Assembly (NCBI RefSeq): GCF_030064675.1
Contig: NZ_CP116413.1
Location: forward strand, 1,459,001 to 1,523,000
Direction of reading: 5' to 3'
From: Crossiella sp. CA-258035
Lineage (GTDB): Bacteria > Actinomycetota > Actinomycetes > Mycobacteriales > Pseudonocardiaceae
DNA: 64,000 bases
The position numbers and the translations under genes are program-made. The notes under the pieces are model-generated. The model did no database searches. It had not been told where the DNA came from and saw only the letters and a list, made by a program, of their open reading frames with translations. Below, one piece after another: positions 41,607 through 49,881 of the stretch (position 1 is the stretch's first letter; every line of letters begins with the position of its first letter).

Positions 41607-44384
41607 ATGTCGAACATGGAAAGCCCTGCCGGCCACACCGGCGGGGATAGCACCGCATCCGGGGAACTGGCAGGTCTGCCCCCCAAGCTGCGGGTACACG
41701 CGCTGGCCAAGTTGCTCGGCGCCAGCTCTCGGGACGTCATGGCGACGCTCGAGCAGCTCGGCGAGACCGTGCGCAGTGCCCAGTCCAGCATCAGCAGGGA
41801 CGTGGCCGAACGGGTCGCCGAAGCGCTGCTGCCCGACGAGGACCAGGTCGACCTCGACGACACGACGCTGGACGCGCCGGTCGCCGAGGCCGAGCCGGAG
41901 CCGGTAGCGGCCCCGCTCGCCCCGGTCTTCGCCGCGCCGCAGCCGCTGTTCATGGCCCCGGCCCAGCCCGCTCCCGCGCCTGCCCGCAAGCGGGCGCCGG
42001 AGCCGGTGGCCGCGCCCGCTGAGGAGCCTGAGACTGAGGACGAGGACCAGCACGACGAGCACGCCGGTGGCGACGCCGACGACGACGAAGCGGGCAACCG
42101 CCGTCGCCGTCGCCGTGGCCGCAGGGGTCGTGGTCGTGGTCGTGGCGCCGCCGAGGACGGCGAGGACGGCGAGGACGGGCCGGAGGAGCACGAGCAGCAG
42201 CCCGCCGCGTCGGCCGAGGAGCCGGTGGCCGAGGACGACGACGAGGACGACGAGGACGGGGGCACCCGCCGCCGTCGCCGCCGCCGTCGCCGCAAGGGCG
42301 GTGGCGAGGACGAGCCCTCGCCGCGCGCCGACGACCCGCCGAACACCGTGGTGCACGTCCGCGAGGTGCGGGAGAACCGCCAGGACGCTCCGCCCGGACC
42401 GCTGTCCTCCGACGACGAGGTGCGCAGCGTCAAGGGCTCGACCCGGCTGGAGGCCAAGCGGCAGCGCCGCAGGGACGGCCGGGAGGCCGGTCGCCGCCGC
42501 GCGCCGATCCTGTCCGAGGCCGAGTTCCTGGCCCGCCGCGAGGCGGTGGACCGCAAGATGGTGGTCCGCGAGCGCGAGGACCGGATCCAGATCGCGGTGC
42601 TGGAGGACGGGGTGCTCGTCGAGCACTTCGTGACCTCCTCCGGCAGCGGCTCGCTGGTCGGCAACGTCTACCTCGGCCGGGTGCAGAACGTGCTGCCCAG
42701 CATGGAGGCCGCCTTCGTCGACATCGGCAAGGGCCGCAACGCGGTGCTCTACGCCGGTGAGGTCGACTGGGACGCCGCCGGCCTGGAGGGCAAGGCGCGC
42801 AAGATCGAGCAGGCGCTCTCCACCGGCGACAGCGTGCTGGTGCAGGTCACCAAGGACCCGGTCGGGCACAAGGGCGCCCGGCTGACCACCCAGATCAGCC
42901 TGCCGGGCCGCTTCCTGGTCTACGTGCCGGGCGGCGGGGCCACCGGCATCAGCCGCAAGCTCCCGGACACCGAGCGCAAGCGTCTCAAGGACATCCTCAA
43001 GCGGATCGTGCCCGAGGACGCCGGTGTGATCATCCGAACCGCCTCGGAGGGCATCAGCGAGGACGCCCTCGGCCGCGACGTGGGCCGGCTGCGCGCGCAG
43101 TGGGAGATCATCAAGGAGAAGGCGGACGTGCCCAAGGCGCAGGCCCCGCAGCTGCTCTACGAGGAGCCGGACCTGCTGATCAAGGTCATCCGCGACCTGT
43201 TCACCGAGGACTTCTCCGCGCTGATCGTGCAGGGCGCCCAGGCGGGCGAGGTGATCGAGAACTACGTGCAGCACGTGGCTCCCGACCTGGCCTCCCGGCT
43301 GCGCAAGCACGTGGGCGCCAACGACGTGTTCACCGAGCACCGGATCACCGAGCAGATCACCAAGGCGCTGGACCGCAAGGTCTGGCTGCCCTCCGGCGGC
43401 TACCTGGTCATCGACCGCACCGAGGCGATGACCGTGATCGACGTGAACACCGGCAAGTTCACCGGGTCGGGCGGCAACCTCGAGGAGACGGTGACCCGCA
43501 ACAACCTGGAGGCGGCCGAGGAGATCGTCCGCCAGCTCCGGCTGCGGGACGTGGGCGGCATCATCGTGGTCGACTTCATCGACATGGTGCTGGAGTCCAA
43601 CCGCGACCTGGTGCTGCGCAGGCTCACCGAGTGCCTCGGGCGGGACCGCACCCGGCACCAGGTGGCCGAGGTCACCTCGCTCGGCCTGGTGCAGATGACC
43701 CGCAAGCGGGTCGGCACCGGGCTGCTGGAGGCCTTCAGCGCCACCTGTGAGCACTGCCGCGGGCGTGGCCTGGTGGTCTCCACCGAGCCGCTGCACTCCC
43801 ACGGCGGTGGCAACGGCGGGGCCAAGAACGGCAACGGCAAGAGCGGCAACGGCAACGGCAGCGGAAATGGCAACGGGGCCGCGGCCGGCGCGCCCAGCGG
43901 GGGCTCCGGCTCCGGTACTGGTGCCGCCGCCGGTTCCGGCAAGGAAGGCCGCCGGTCCCGGCAGCGCAACCGCGGCGGTGGGCAGGACCAGCCCGCGGCC
44001 GAGGTCGCCACCGAGACGCACATCGAGACCGCGCCGGTGACCACGCCGCAGGCCGAGACCGAGCGCACCGCGCCCGCCAAGAGCGAGGCGGAGCGGCCGG
44101 AACAGGCCAAGGCCGAGCCGGCCAAGAAGGACTCCGCCAAGCGGCGGGAGGCCAAGCGTGAGGCCGCCAAGGCCGAGCAGGCCGCCCCGGCGGCTGAGCA
44201 GGCCCCTGAGCAGCCCGCGGTGGCCGCCCAGGAGCCCGCTGGCGCGGGCCTCAACGGCCACGGCGGTCAGCACGAGGAGCAGCGGGAGCCGGTGACGGTC
44301 CCCGCGACCGCCAAGCGGCGCCAGCCCCGGCGAGCCGTCCGACGGGCCGCTGGCCCGCCCGTGACCGGCATCAAAGAGGGCTGA
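41607..44384 (+). CDS. rne: Ribonuclease E/G
   Basis: 925 residues, an endoribonuclease for mRNA decay and rRNA/tRNA maturation. The N-terminus (residues 20-75, KLRVHALAKLLGASSRDVMA) is an IF2-N-like helical domain, followed by about 200 residues of alternating acidic and arginine-rich sequence. The conserved core (about 300-720) has an S1 domain (GNVYLGRVQNVLPSMEAAFV), the catalytic metal region (MTVIDVNTGKF, IIVVDFIDM) and the zinc-link CEHCRGRG. The C-terminal 200 residues are low complexity, with an Asn/Gly run near residue 740 and Glu/Ala/Lys-rich sequence. This split of disordered arms around the core is typical of actinobacterial RNase E. ATG has GGAGGAG upstream. Confidence 0.94.
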   Translation: MSNMESPAGHTGGDSTASGELAGLPPKLRVHALAKLLGASSRDVMATLEQLGETVRSAQSSISRDVAERVAEALLPDEDQVDLDDTTLDAPVAEAEPEPVAAPLAPVFAAPQPLFMAPAQPAPAPARKRAPEPVAAPAEEPETEDEDQHDEHAGGDADDDEAGNRRRRRRGRRGRGRGRGAAEDGEDGEDGPEEHEQQPAASAEEPVAEDDDEDDEDGGTRRRRRRRRRKGGGEDEPSPRADDPPNTVVHVREVRENRQDAPPGPLSSDDEVRSVKGSTRLEAKRQRRRDGREAGRRRAPILSEAEFLARREAVDRKMVVREREDRIQIAVLEDGVLVEHFVTSSGSGSLVGNVYLGRVQNVLPSMEAAFVDIGKGRNAVLYAGEVDWDAAGLEGKARKIEQALSTGDSVLVQVTKDPVGHKGARLTTQISLPGRFLVYVPGGGATGISRKLPDTERKRLKDILKRIVPEDAGVIIRTASEGISEDALGRDVGRLRAQWEIIKEKADVPKAQAPQLLYEEPDLLIKVIRDLFTEDFSALIVQGAQAGEVIENYVQHVAPDLASRLRKHVGANDVFTEHRITEQITKALDRKVWLPSGGYLVIDRTEAMTVIDVNTGKFTGSGGNLEETVTRNNLEAAEEIVRQLRLRDVGGIIVVDFIDMVLESNRDLVLRRLTECLGRDRTRHQVAEVTSLGLVQMTRKRVGTGLLEAFSATCEHCRGRGLVVSTEPLHSHGGGNGGAKNGNGKSGNGNGSGNGNGAAAGAPSGGSGSGTGAAAGSGKEGRRSRQRNRGGGQDQPAAEVATETHIETAPVTTPQAETERTAPAKSEAERPEQAKAEPAKKDSAKRREAKREAAKAEQAAPAAEQAPEQPAVAAQEPAGAGLNGHGGQHEEQREPVTVPATAKRRQPRRAVRRAAGPPVTGIKEG

Positions 44385-44395
44385 GCCACCCCGGT

Positions 44396-44425
44396 TTGAC
44401 CCGATTGACGGCGGGGCCGTAACCT
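44396..44425 (+). promoter_or_regulatory. Promoter of the rplU operon (TTGACC-N18-TAACCT)
   Basis: TTGACC (44396-44401) and TAACCT (44420-44425) with an 18-base spacer, just after the RNase E/G stop. Predicted transcription start is near 44432, leaving a leader of about 170 nt before rplU. Confidence 0.65.
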
Positions 44426-44434
44426 GATGTACGG

Positions 44435-44450
44435 CCCGCCGTCAGGCGGG
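44435..44450 (+). promoter_or_regulatory. Hairpin at the 5' end of the rplU leader
   Basis: CCCGCC-GTCA-GGCGGG begins within about 5 bases of the predicted transcript start. The leader may carry a ribosomal-protein feedback element, but no known L21-leader consensus was confirmed. Confidence 0.4.
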
Positions 44451-44602
44451 CTGAATCATGGCCTTCGGTCATGAAGCGCAGCCCGCCCAGGAGCATCACC
44501 CAGGGCGTAAGGCGCGCCCGATCAGTCAGGATTGGGACCTGTGGGTCCGGGTGCTGACTGCGAGGAAACACCGACACCGAGTAGCAGGAGACTTCCGGAC
44601 CT

Positions 44603-44911
44603 ATGTACGCGATTGTCAAGACCGGCGGCAAGCAGTACAAGGTGGCTGTCGGCGACGTCGTCGAGGTCGAGAAGCTGACCGGCGAGCCGGGCGCTGAGGT
44701 CTCGTTCCCCGCGCTGCTCGTCGTGGACGGCAACGACGTCATCACCGACGCGAACGCCCTGGGCAAGATCGCCGTGACCGGCAAGGTCGTGGAGCACTCC
44801 AAGGGCCCCAAGATCCGCATTCACAAGTTCAAGAACAAGACCGGCTACCACAAGCGCCAGGGTCACCGCCAGCGGCTGACCAAGGTCGAGGTCACCGGCA
44901 TCGCGAAGTAA
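44603..44911 (+). CDS. rplU: 50S ribosomal protein L21
   Basis: 102 residues, full length. Begins [18 protein letters not shown] and ends with the conserved [14 protein letters not shown] region that contacts 23S rRNA. AGGAG lies 13 bases before the ATG, slightly far. First gene of the rplU-rpmA pair, with its own promoter and a leader of about 170 nt. Confidence 0.97.
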   Translation: MYAIVKTGGKQYKVAVGDVVEVEKLTGEPGAEVSFPALLVVDGNDVITDANALGKIAVTGKVVEHSKGPKIRIHKFKNKTGYHKRQGHRQRLTKVEVTGIAK

Positions 44912-44926
44912 GGGATCTGACTAGCC

Positions 44927-45184
44927 ATGGCACACAAAAAGGGCGCATCCAGCTCCCGTAACGGCCGCGACTCGAACCCCCAGTACCTGGGCGTGAAGCG
45001 TTTCGGTGGCCAGGTCGTCAAGGCCGGGGAGATCCTCATCCGTCAGCGCGGCACCAAGTTCCACCCGGGTGTGGACGTTGGCCGCGGCAAGGACGACACG
45101 CTGTTCGCGCTGTCCGCCGGTGCGGTCAAGTTCGGCATCAAGCGTGGTCGCAAGACCGTGAACATCGTCCCGGTCGAGGCCTGA
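44927..45184 (+). CDS. rpmA: 50S ribosomal protein L27
   Basis: 85 residues. The N-terminus [17 protein letters not shown] is the exposed tail that reaches the peptidyl-transferase centre; there is no N-terminal extension of the type removed by Prp protease in Firmicutes. [20 protein letters not shown] and [17 protein letters not shown] complete the family pattern. It starts 15 bp after rplU and is followed by a long hairpin. Confidence 0.97.
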   Translation: MAHKKGASSSRNGRDSNPQYLGVKRFGGQVVKAGEILIRQRGTKFHPGVDVGRGKDDTLFALSAGAVKFGIKRGRKTVNIVPVEA

Positions 45185-45204
45185 GGCTTCGTCTCGAGAC
45201 ACAG

Positions 45205-45261
45205 CACGACCTTGGCGAGGGGCGCGGCCGGAGGAATATCCGGCCCGCCCCTCGCGTCGTG
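45205..45261 (+). terminator. Long stem-loop between rpmA and obgE
   Basis: Paired segments are CACGAC (45205-45210) with GTCGTG (45256-45261), GCGAGGGGC (45215-45223) with 45247-45255, and GGCCGG (45226-45231) with CCGGCC (45240-45245), with an 8-base loop AGGAATAT. It probably terminates or attenuates the ribosomal protein transcript before obgE. Confidence 0.65.
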
Positions 45262-45291
45262 TACAGGCAGTACAGGAAAGTTGGAGGAGCA

Positions 45292-46764
45292 GTGTCTCGG
45301 TTCGTCGACCGCGTGGTGATCAACGCGGCGGCCGGTGACGGCGGCAACGGGTGCGCCTCGGTGCACCGGGAGAAGTTCAAGCCGCTCGGCGGACCGGACG
45401 GTGGCAACGGCGGGCGTGGCGGGGACGTCGTGCTGGTGGTGGACGGCAACGTGCACACGCTGCTGGACTTCCACTTCCGGCCGAACGCCCGCGCGGGCAA
45501 CGGCAAGTTCGGCAAGGGCTCGCACCAGGACGGCGCGGCAGGCGCCGACCTGGAGCTGCACGTGCCGGACGGCACCGTGGTGATGACCGAGGACGGCGAG
45601 GTGGTCGCGGACCTGGTCGGCGAGGGCACCCGGCTGATCGCGGCCCAGGGCGGCCGCGGCGGGCTGGGCAACGCCGCGCTGGCCAACCGGGCCCGCAAGG
45701 CGCCGGGGTTCGCGCTGCTGGGCGAGCCGGGTGAGACCCGCAGCCTGGTGCTGGAGCTCAAGTCGGTGGCCGACGCCGGCCTGGTCGGCTTCCCGTCGGC
45801 CGGCAAGTCCTCGCTGATCGCGGTGCTGTCCGCGGCCCGGCCCAAGATCGCTGACTACCCGTTCACCACGCTGGTGCCCAACCTGGGCGTGGTCACCGCG
45901 GGCGAGACCGTCTACACCGTGGCCGACGTGCCCGGCCTGATCCCCGGCGCGAGCGAGGGCCGCGGCCTCGGCCTGGACTTCCTGCGGCACATCGAGCGCT
46001 GCGCGGTGCTGGTGCACGTGGTGGACTGCGCCACCTTCGAGCCCGGCCGCGACCCGGTCTCCGATGTGGACGCGCTGGAGCACGAGCTGGCCCGCTACAC
46101 CCCGTCGCTGGGCACCAAGCTCGAGGACCGGCCGCGGATCGTGGTGCTGAACAAGATCGACGTGCCGGATGCCAGGGAGCTGGCCGAGATGGTCACCGCC
46201 GAGTTCGAGGCGCGCGGCCTGAAGGTGTTCCCGGTCTCCACCGCCACCCGTGAGGGCCTGCGCGAGCTGAGCTTCGCGCTGGCCGCCGAGGTGCAGGCAT
46301 ACCGGGCCGCCCAGCCCAAGCAGGAAGCCACCCGGATCGTGCTGCGCCCCCGCGCGGTGGACGAGAAGGACTTCACCGTGGTCGCGGACCCGGAGCGGGA
46401 AGGCGGCTTCATCATCCGCGGCGAGCGGCCGGAGCGCTGGGTGCGGCAGACCAACTTCGACAACAACGAGGCCATCGGCTACCTCGCGGACCGGCTCAAC
46501 CGGCTGGGCGTCGAGGAGGCCATCGCCAAGCTGGGCGCGGTGCCGGGCTGCCCGGTCACCATCGGCGACATGACCTTCGACTGGGAGCCCTCCACCCCGG
46601 CCGGCGTGGCCGCGATGGGGCCGACCAGCGGCCGCGGCACGGACACCCGGCTGGAGCCCAACGACCGGATCGGCGCGGCCGAGCGCAAGCACGCCAAGCG
46701 GGTCCGGCGCGGGCTGGTCGACGTCGAGGACTTCGGCGACGAGGAAGCTGACGACAAGGAGTGA
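45292..46764 (+). CDS. obgE: GTPase Obg/CgtA
   Basis: 490 residues. The glycine-rich Obg domain ([27 protein letters not shown]) is followed by the GTPase domain with P-loop [11 protein letters not shown]3 DVPGLIPGA and G4 NKID, then the OCT domain ([20 protein letters not shown]). The C-terminal 50 residues are charged and variable. It acts in large-subunit assembly and stress control. The start is GTG at 45292 with GGAGGAG upstream. Its end overlaps or abuts proB, the usual gene order. Confidence 0.96.
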   Translation: MSRFVDRVVINAAAGDGGNGCASVHREKFKPLGGPDGGNGGRGGDVVLVVDGNVHTLLDFHFRPNARAGNGKFGKGSHQDGAAGADLELHVPDGTVVMTEDGEVVADLVGEGTRLIAAQGGRGGLGNAALANRARKAPGFALLGEPGETRSLVLELKSVADAGLVGFPSAGKSSLIAVLSAARPKIADYPFTTLVPNLGVVTAGETVYTVADVPGLIPGASEGRGLGLDFLRHIERCAVLVHVVDCATFEPGRDPVSDVDALEHELARYTPSLGTKLEDRPRIVVLNKIDVPDARELAEMVTAEFEARGLKVFPVSTATREGLRELSFALAAEVQAYRAAQPKQEATRIVLRPRAVDEKDFTVVADPEREGGFIIRGERPERWVRQTNFDNNEAIGYLADRLNRLGVEEAIAKLGAVPGCPVTIGDMTFDWEPSTPAGVAAMGPTSGRGTDTRLEPNDRIGAAERKHAKRVRRGLVDVEDFGDEEADDKE

Positions 46765-46772
46765 GAACTCCG

Positions 46773-47885
46773 GTGGCAACGCAGTCCCAGGCGCGGAGCC
46801 AGATCGCGGCCGCCCGGCGGATCGTGGTCAAGGTGGGCTCGTCCTCCCTGACCACGGCCGAGGGCGGGCTGGATCCGGCGCGGCTGGACGCCCTGGTGGA
46901 GGCGCTGGCCACCCGGCAGCGGGCGGGCAGCCAGGTGGTGCTGGTCTCCTCCGGCGCCATCGCGGCCGGACTGGCCCCGCTGCAGCTGCGGCGGCGGCCG
47001 AGGGACCTGGCCAGCCAGCAGGCCGCGGCCAGCGTCGGCCAGCTCCAGCTCGCGCACGCCTACACCGCCTCCTTCGCCCGCTTCGGCCTGGTGGTCGGAC
47101 AGGTGCTGCTCACCGCGGACGACGTGGTGCGGCGCGCGCACTACCGCAACGCGCAGCGCACCTTCGACCGGCTGCTCGCGCTGGGCGCGGTGCCGGTGGT
47201 GAACGAGAACGACACGGTGGCCACCGACGAGATCCGCTTCGGCGACAACGACCGGCTGGCCGCGCTGGTGGCGCACCTGGTCGGCGCGGACGCGCTCGTT
47301 TTACTGTCCGATGTGGACGGTGTGTACGACCGGAACCCGCGGCAGCCTGGGGCTCAGCTGATCCGTGAGATCGCCGGATCGTCCGATGTGGACGGTGTTG
47401 ACGTGACCGCGGCCGGTTCGGGCCTGGGCACCGGGGGCATGGCCTCCAAGCTCGCCGCGGCCCGGCTGGCCTCGGCCGCCGGCATCCCGGTGCTGCTGAC
47501 CGCGGCCGCCGACGCGGCGCTCGCGCTCGGCCCGGCCGAGGTGGGCACCGCCTTCGCGGTCACCGGGCCCCGCCTGTCCGCCCGCCGGTTCTGGCTCGGC
47601 CACGCCGCGGGTGCGGCCGGCAGGCTGCACCTGGACGACGGCGCGGTGGCCGCGGTGGTCGGCCGCCGCCGTTCGCTGCTGGCGGCCGGGATCACCGGTG
47701 TGGACGGCGACTTCGAGGCCGGGGACGTGGTCGAGCTGCTCGACCTGCGCGGTCACGTGGTGGCCAGGGGCGTGGCCGGGTTCGACGCGGCTGAGCTGCC
47801 CGCGCTGATCGGCCGGTCCAGCCACGAGCTGCCTGCCGAGCAGCGGCGCGAGGTCGTGCACGCCGACGACCTGGTGCCGTTCTAG
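46773..47885 (+). CDS. proB: Glutamate 5-kinase
   Basis: 370 residues; first step of proline synthesis from glutamate. The kinase domain has [41 protein letters not shown] and [17 protein letters not shown]-terminal PUA domain covers about residues 280-370. The start is GTG at 46773, 11 bases after AAGGAG; GTG at 46761, overlapping the obgE stop, would add 4 residues but sits on top of that site. A TTA leucine codon, rare in such genomes, lies at 47301. It ends convergent with a TetR gene, both stops reading from one CTAG. Confidence 0.94.
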   Translation: MATQSQARSQIAAARRIVVKVGSSSLTTAEGGLDPARLDALVEALATRQRAGSQVVLVSSGAIAAGLAPLQLRRRPRDLASQQAAASVGQLQLAHAYTASFARFGLVVGQVLLTADDVVRRAHYRNAQRTFDRLLALGAVPVVNENDTVATDEIRFGDNDRLAALVAHLVGADALVLLSDVDGVYDRNPRQPGAQLIREIAGSSDVDGVDVTAAGSGLGTGGMASKLAAARLASAAGIPVLLTAAADAALALGPAEVGTAFAVTGPRLSARRFWLGHAAGAAGRLHLDDGAVAAVVGRRRSLLAAGITGVDGDFEAGDVVELLDLRGHVVARGVAGFDAAELPALIGRSSHELPAEQRREVVHADDLVPF

Positions 47886-48508
47886 CCCTGGATGTGCCGC
47901 ACGATCCTGGTCAGCTGCTCGGCGTAGCGGGCGGTGAACTCCGGTGAGTCCGGGTCCTCGCCGCTGATCATCTTGGCCACCCTGGGCAGGGTGAGGCTGG
48001 CGCTGGCGGCCGCCATCAGGGCCAGCAGCAGGCAGTCCGGGTCGATGTCGGCCGGAATCTCGCCCTCGTCCTGGCGGCGGCGCATCTCGGCGACCCTGGC
48101 CTGGAAGAACTCGCGCTGGTTCGGGTCGTCCGGGAAGTCCTCGGACAGGTTCTCCCACACCATGATCCGGCCGTAGTCGCGGTTCTGGCCGCTGTGCCGG
48201 ACAAATCCCGCGACCACCTCGGTCAGCGGCAGGCCGGGGGCGGCCAGTGGCCTGCTCTCGGTGTCCCAGCTCCGGTTGACCTCCAGGTAGAGGCCCTCCT
48301 TGCCGCCGAAGTAGTAGGAGATCAGCTGCTTGTTCACCCCGGCGCGGGCGGCGATCTCGCTGACCCTGGCGGCGGCGTAGCCCTTGGCGGCGAACTCGGT
48401 GATGGCCGCGGTCACGATCTTGGCCTTGGTGCGCTCGGCGTCGCGCTGCCGCTCGCCCGCCGCGGGGGAGCGGCGTGACCTGCGCTGGGGCTGCTGCGGA
48501 TCTGCCAC
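47882..48508 (-). CDS. TetR-family repressor, divergent from the FAD monooxygenase
   Basis: 208 residues. The DNA-binding domain contains [20 protein letters not shown] and [20 protein letters not shown], a classic TetR helix-turn-helix; the C-terminal ligand domain is variable. The start is GTG at 48508 ([11 protein letters not shown]). It is divergent from the FAD-dependent monooxygenase, with paired TAATCA-type operator half-sites in the 113-bp gap. This layout usually means the regulator represses itself and the monooxygenase until a ligand, often the enzyme's substrate, binds. Confidence 0.88.
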   Translation of the reverse strand: MADPQQPQRRSRRSPAAGERQRDAERTKAKIVTAAITEFAAKGYAAARVSEIAARAGVNKQLISYYFGGKEGLYLEVNRSWDTESRPLAAPGLPLTEVVAGFVRHSGQNRDYGRIMVWENLSEDFPDDPNQREFFQARVAEMRRRQDEGEIPADIDPDCLLLALMAAASASLTLPRVAKMISGEDPDSPEFTARYAEQLTRIVRHIQG

Positions 48509-48540
48509 CCGGCCACGGTAACGGATCACTCCGCTCCGGC

Positions 48541-48583
48541 TAATCAGCCACTCGTTTGACTTAATCATCCAACTGGTTGATTA
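48541..48583. promoter_or_regulatory. Likely TetR operator pair
   Basis: TAATCA...TGATTA (48562-48583) forms a 22-bp palindrome with 18 of 22 positions symmetric. A further half-site TAATCAGCCA lies exactly 21 bp upstream (48541). The region is much richer in A/T than its surroundings and lies between the divergent TetR and monooxygenase genes. Confidence 0.55.
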
Positions 48584-48621
48584 TCGATGGCACCAAGAGC
48601 TCGACGAGTGGGGAGATGGTC

Positions 48622-49881
48622 ATGGCGTTTCGAGTCGCGGTGGTCGGCGGCGGGACCGGTGGGTTGTGCCTGGCCCAGGGGCTGCACCGGGCCGGGGTGG
48701 AGGTGGCGGTGTACGAGCGCTCGCCCTCACGCACCGAACGGTTGCAGGGCTACCGGGTGCACATCCACCCGGAGGGCGCGCGGGCGCTGCACGGCTGCCT
48801 GCCGCCGGAGACCTGGCAGGCGTTCCTGGACACCGCGGGCCGCGACGGCGGCGGGTTCGGGTTCCTCACCGAGCGCATGGAACCGTTGCTGCTACTGGAC
48901 GGCCCGGTGACACCGCCCGCCCCGCAGGACGCGCACCACTCGGCCAGCCGGATCACCCTGCACCAGGTGCTCTCCGCCGGACTGGACGGGATCGTCCGGC
49001 ACGGCAAGGTGTTCGAGCGCTACGAGCGCGCGCCGAACGGGGAGGTCACCTGCCACTTCGCCGACGGCAGTACCGCCACCGCCGACCTGCTGGTGGGCGC
49101 GGACGGCGGCAACTCCAAGGTGCGCCGCCAGTTCCTGCCGCACGCGCAACGGGTGGACACCGGCGTGCGCGGCATCGTGGGCAAGCTGCCGCTGACCCCG
49201 GCGAACCGGGCCTGGCTGCCCGAACTGCTGCTCGCCGGGCCCAAGCTGGTCACCGCGGCCAGGGACCACGGCATGTTCCTGGCCCCGCACGAGCTCGACG
49301 GTGACCGGACGACCGGCATCGGCGGCAACGACGAGACCTACGCGGTGGACGCGGCGCTGTTCGACAACACCAGCAGCTACCTGATGTGGGCCTTGGCCAC
49401 CAAGGAGTCCGGGCTGGCCGAACTGGACCCAGCCGGGCTGCGCGCGCGGGCGGGCGAGCTGATCGACGGCTGGCACCCGCTGCTGCGGCGGCTGGTCGCC
49501 GAGACCGACCCGGCGGTGGTGTCCCTGTTGCCGATCCGCACCTCGGTGCCGGTGGATCCCTGGCCTGCCACCAACATCACCCTGATCGGCGACGCCATCC
49601 ACAGCATGACGCCCTTCCGCGGCATCGGCGCCAACATCGCGCTGCGTGATGCGAACGTGCTGTGCCACAACCTGATCGCCGCGCACCGGGGCGAACGGGA
49701 CCTGCTCGACGCGGTGGGCGACTACGAGCGCCAGATGCGCGACTACGGCTTCCAGGCCGTGCGCGACTCACTGCGCGCGGCCGGCCAGTTCGTCTCCGCC
49801 AACCGGTTCGGCCGCCTCATGTTCCGCACCGTGCTGCGCACCGCGGCCGCCGTGCCGCCGCTGAAGCGCCTGTTCCGGTGA
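48622..49881 (+). CDS. FAD-dependent aromatic-type monooxygenase
   Basis: 419 residues. The Rossmann motif is AVVGGGTGGLCLAQGLHRAG (residues 5-24), the mid-protein motif ADLLVGADGGNSKVRRQF and the second FAD motif LIGDAIHSMTPFRGIGANIA. These place it among PHBH-type class A flavin monooxygenases, which use NAD(P)H and oxygen to hydroxylate or degrade aromatic or polyketide compounds, including antibiotics. No membrane segment. ATG at 48622 is chosen for GGGGAG six bases upstream; ATG at 48616 is also possible. Its stop abuts that of recQ (TGATCA). Confidence 0.88.
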   Translation: MAFRVAVVGGGTGGLCLAQGLHRAGVEVAVYERSPSRTERLQGYRVHIHPEGARALHGCLPPETWQAFLDTAGRDGGGFGFLTERMEPLLLLDGPVTPPAPQDAHHSASRITLHQVLSAGLDGIVRHGKVFERYERAPNGEVTCHFADGSTATADLLVGADGGNSKVRRQFLPHAQRVDTGVRGIVGKLPLTPANRAWLPELLLAGPKLVTAARDHGMFLAPHELDGDRTTGIGGNDETYAVDAALFDNTSSYLMWALATKESGLAELDPAGLRARAGELIDGWHPLLRRLVAETDPAVVSLLPIRTSVPVDPWPATNITLIGDAIHSMTPFRGIGANIALRDANVLCHNLIAAHRGERDLLDAVGDYERQMRDYGFQAVRDSLRAAGQFVSANRFGRLMFRTVLRTAAAVPPLKRLFR

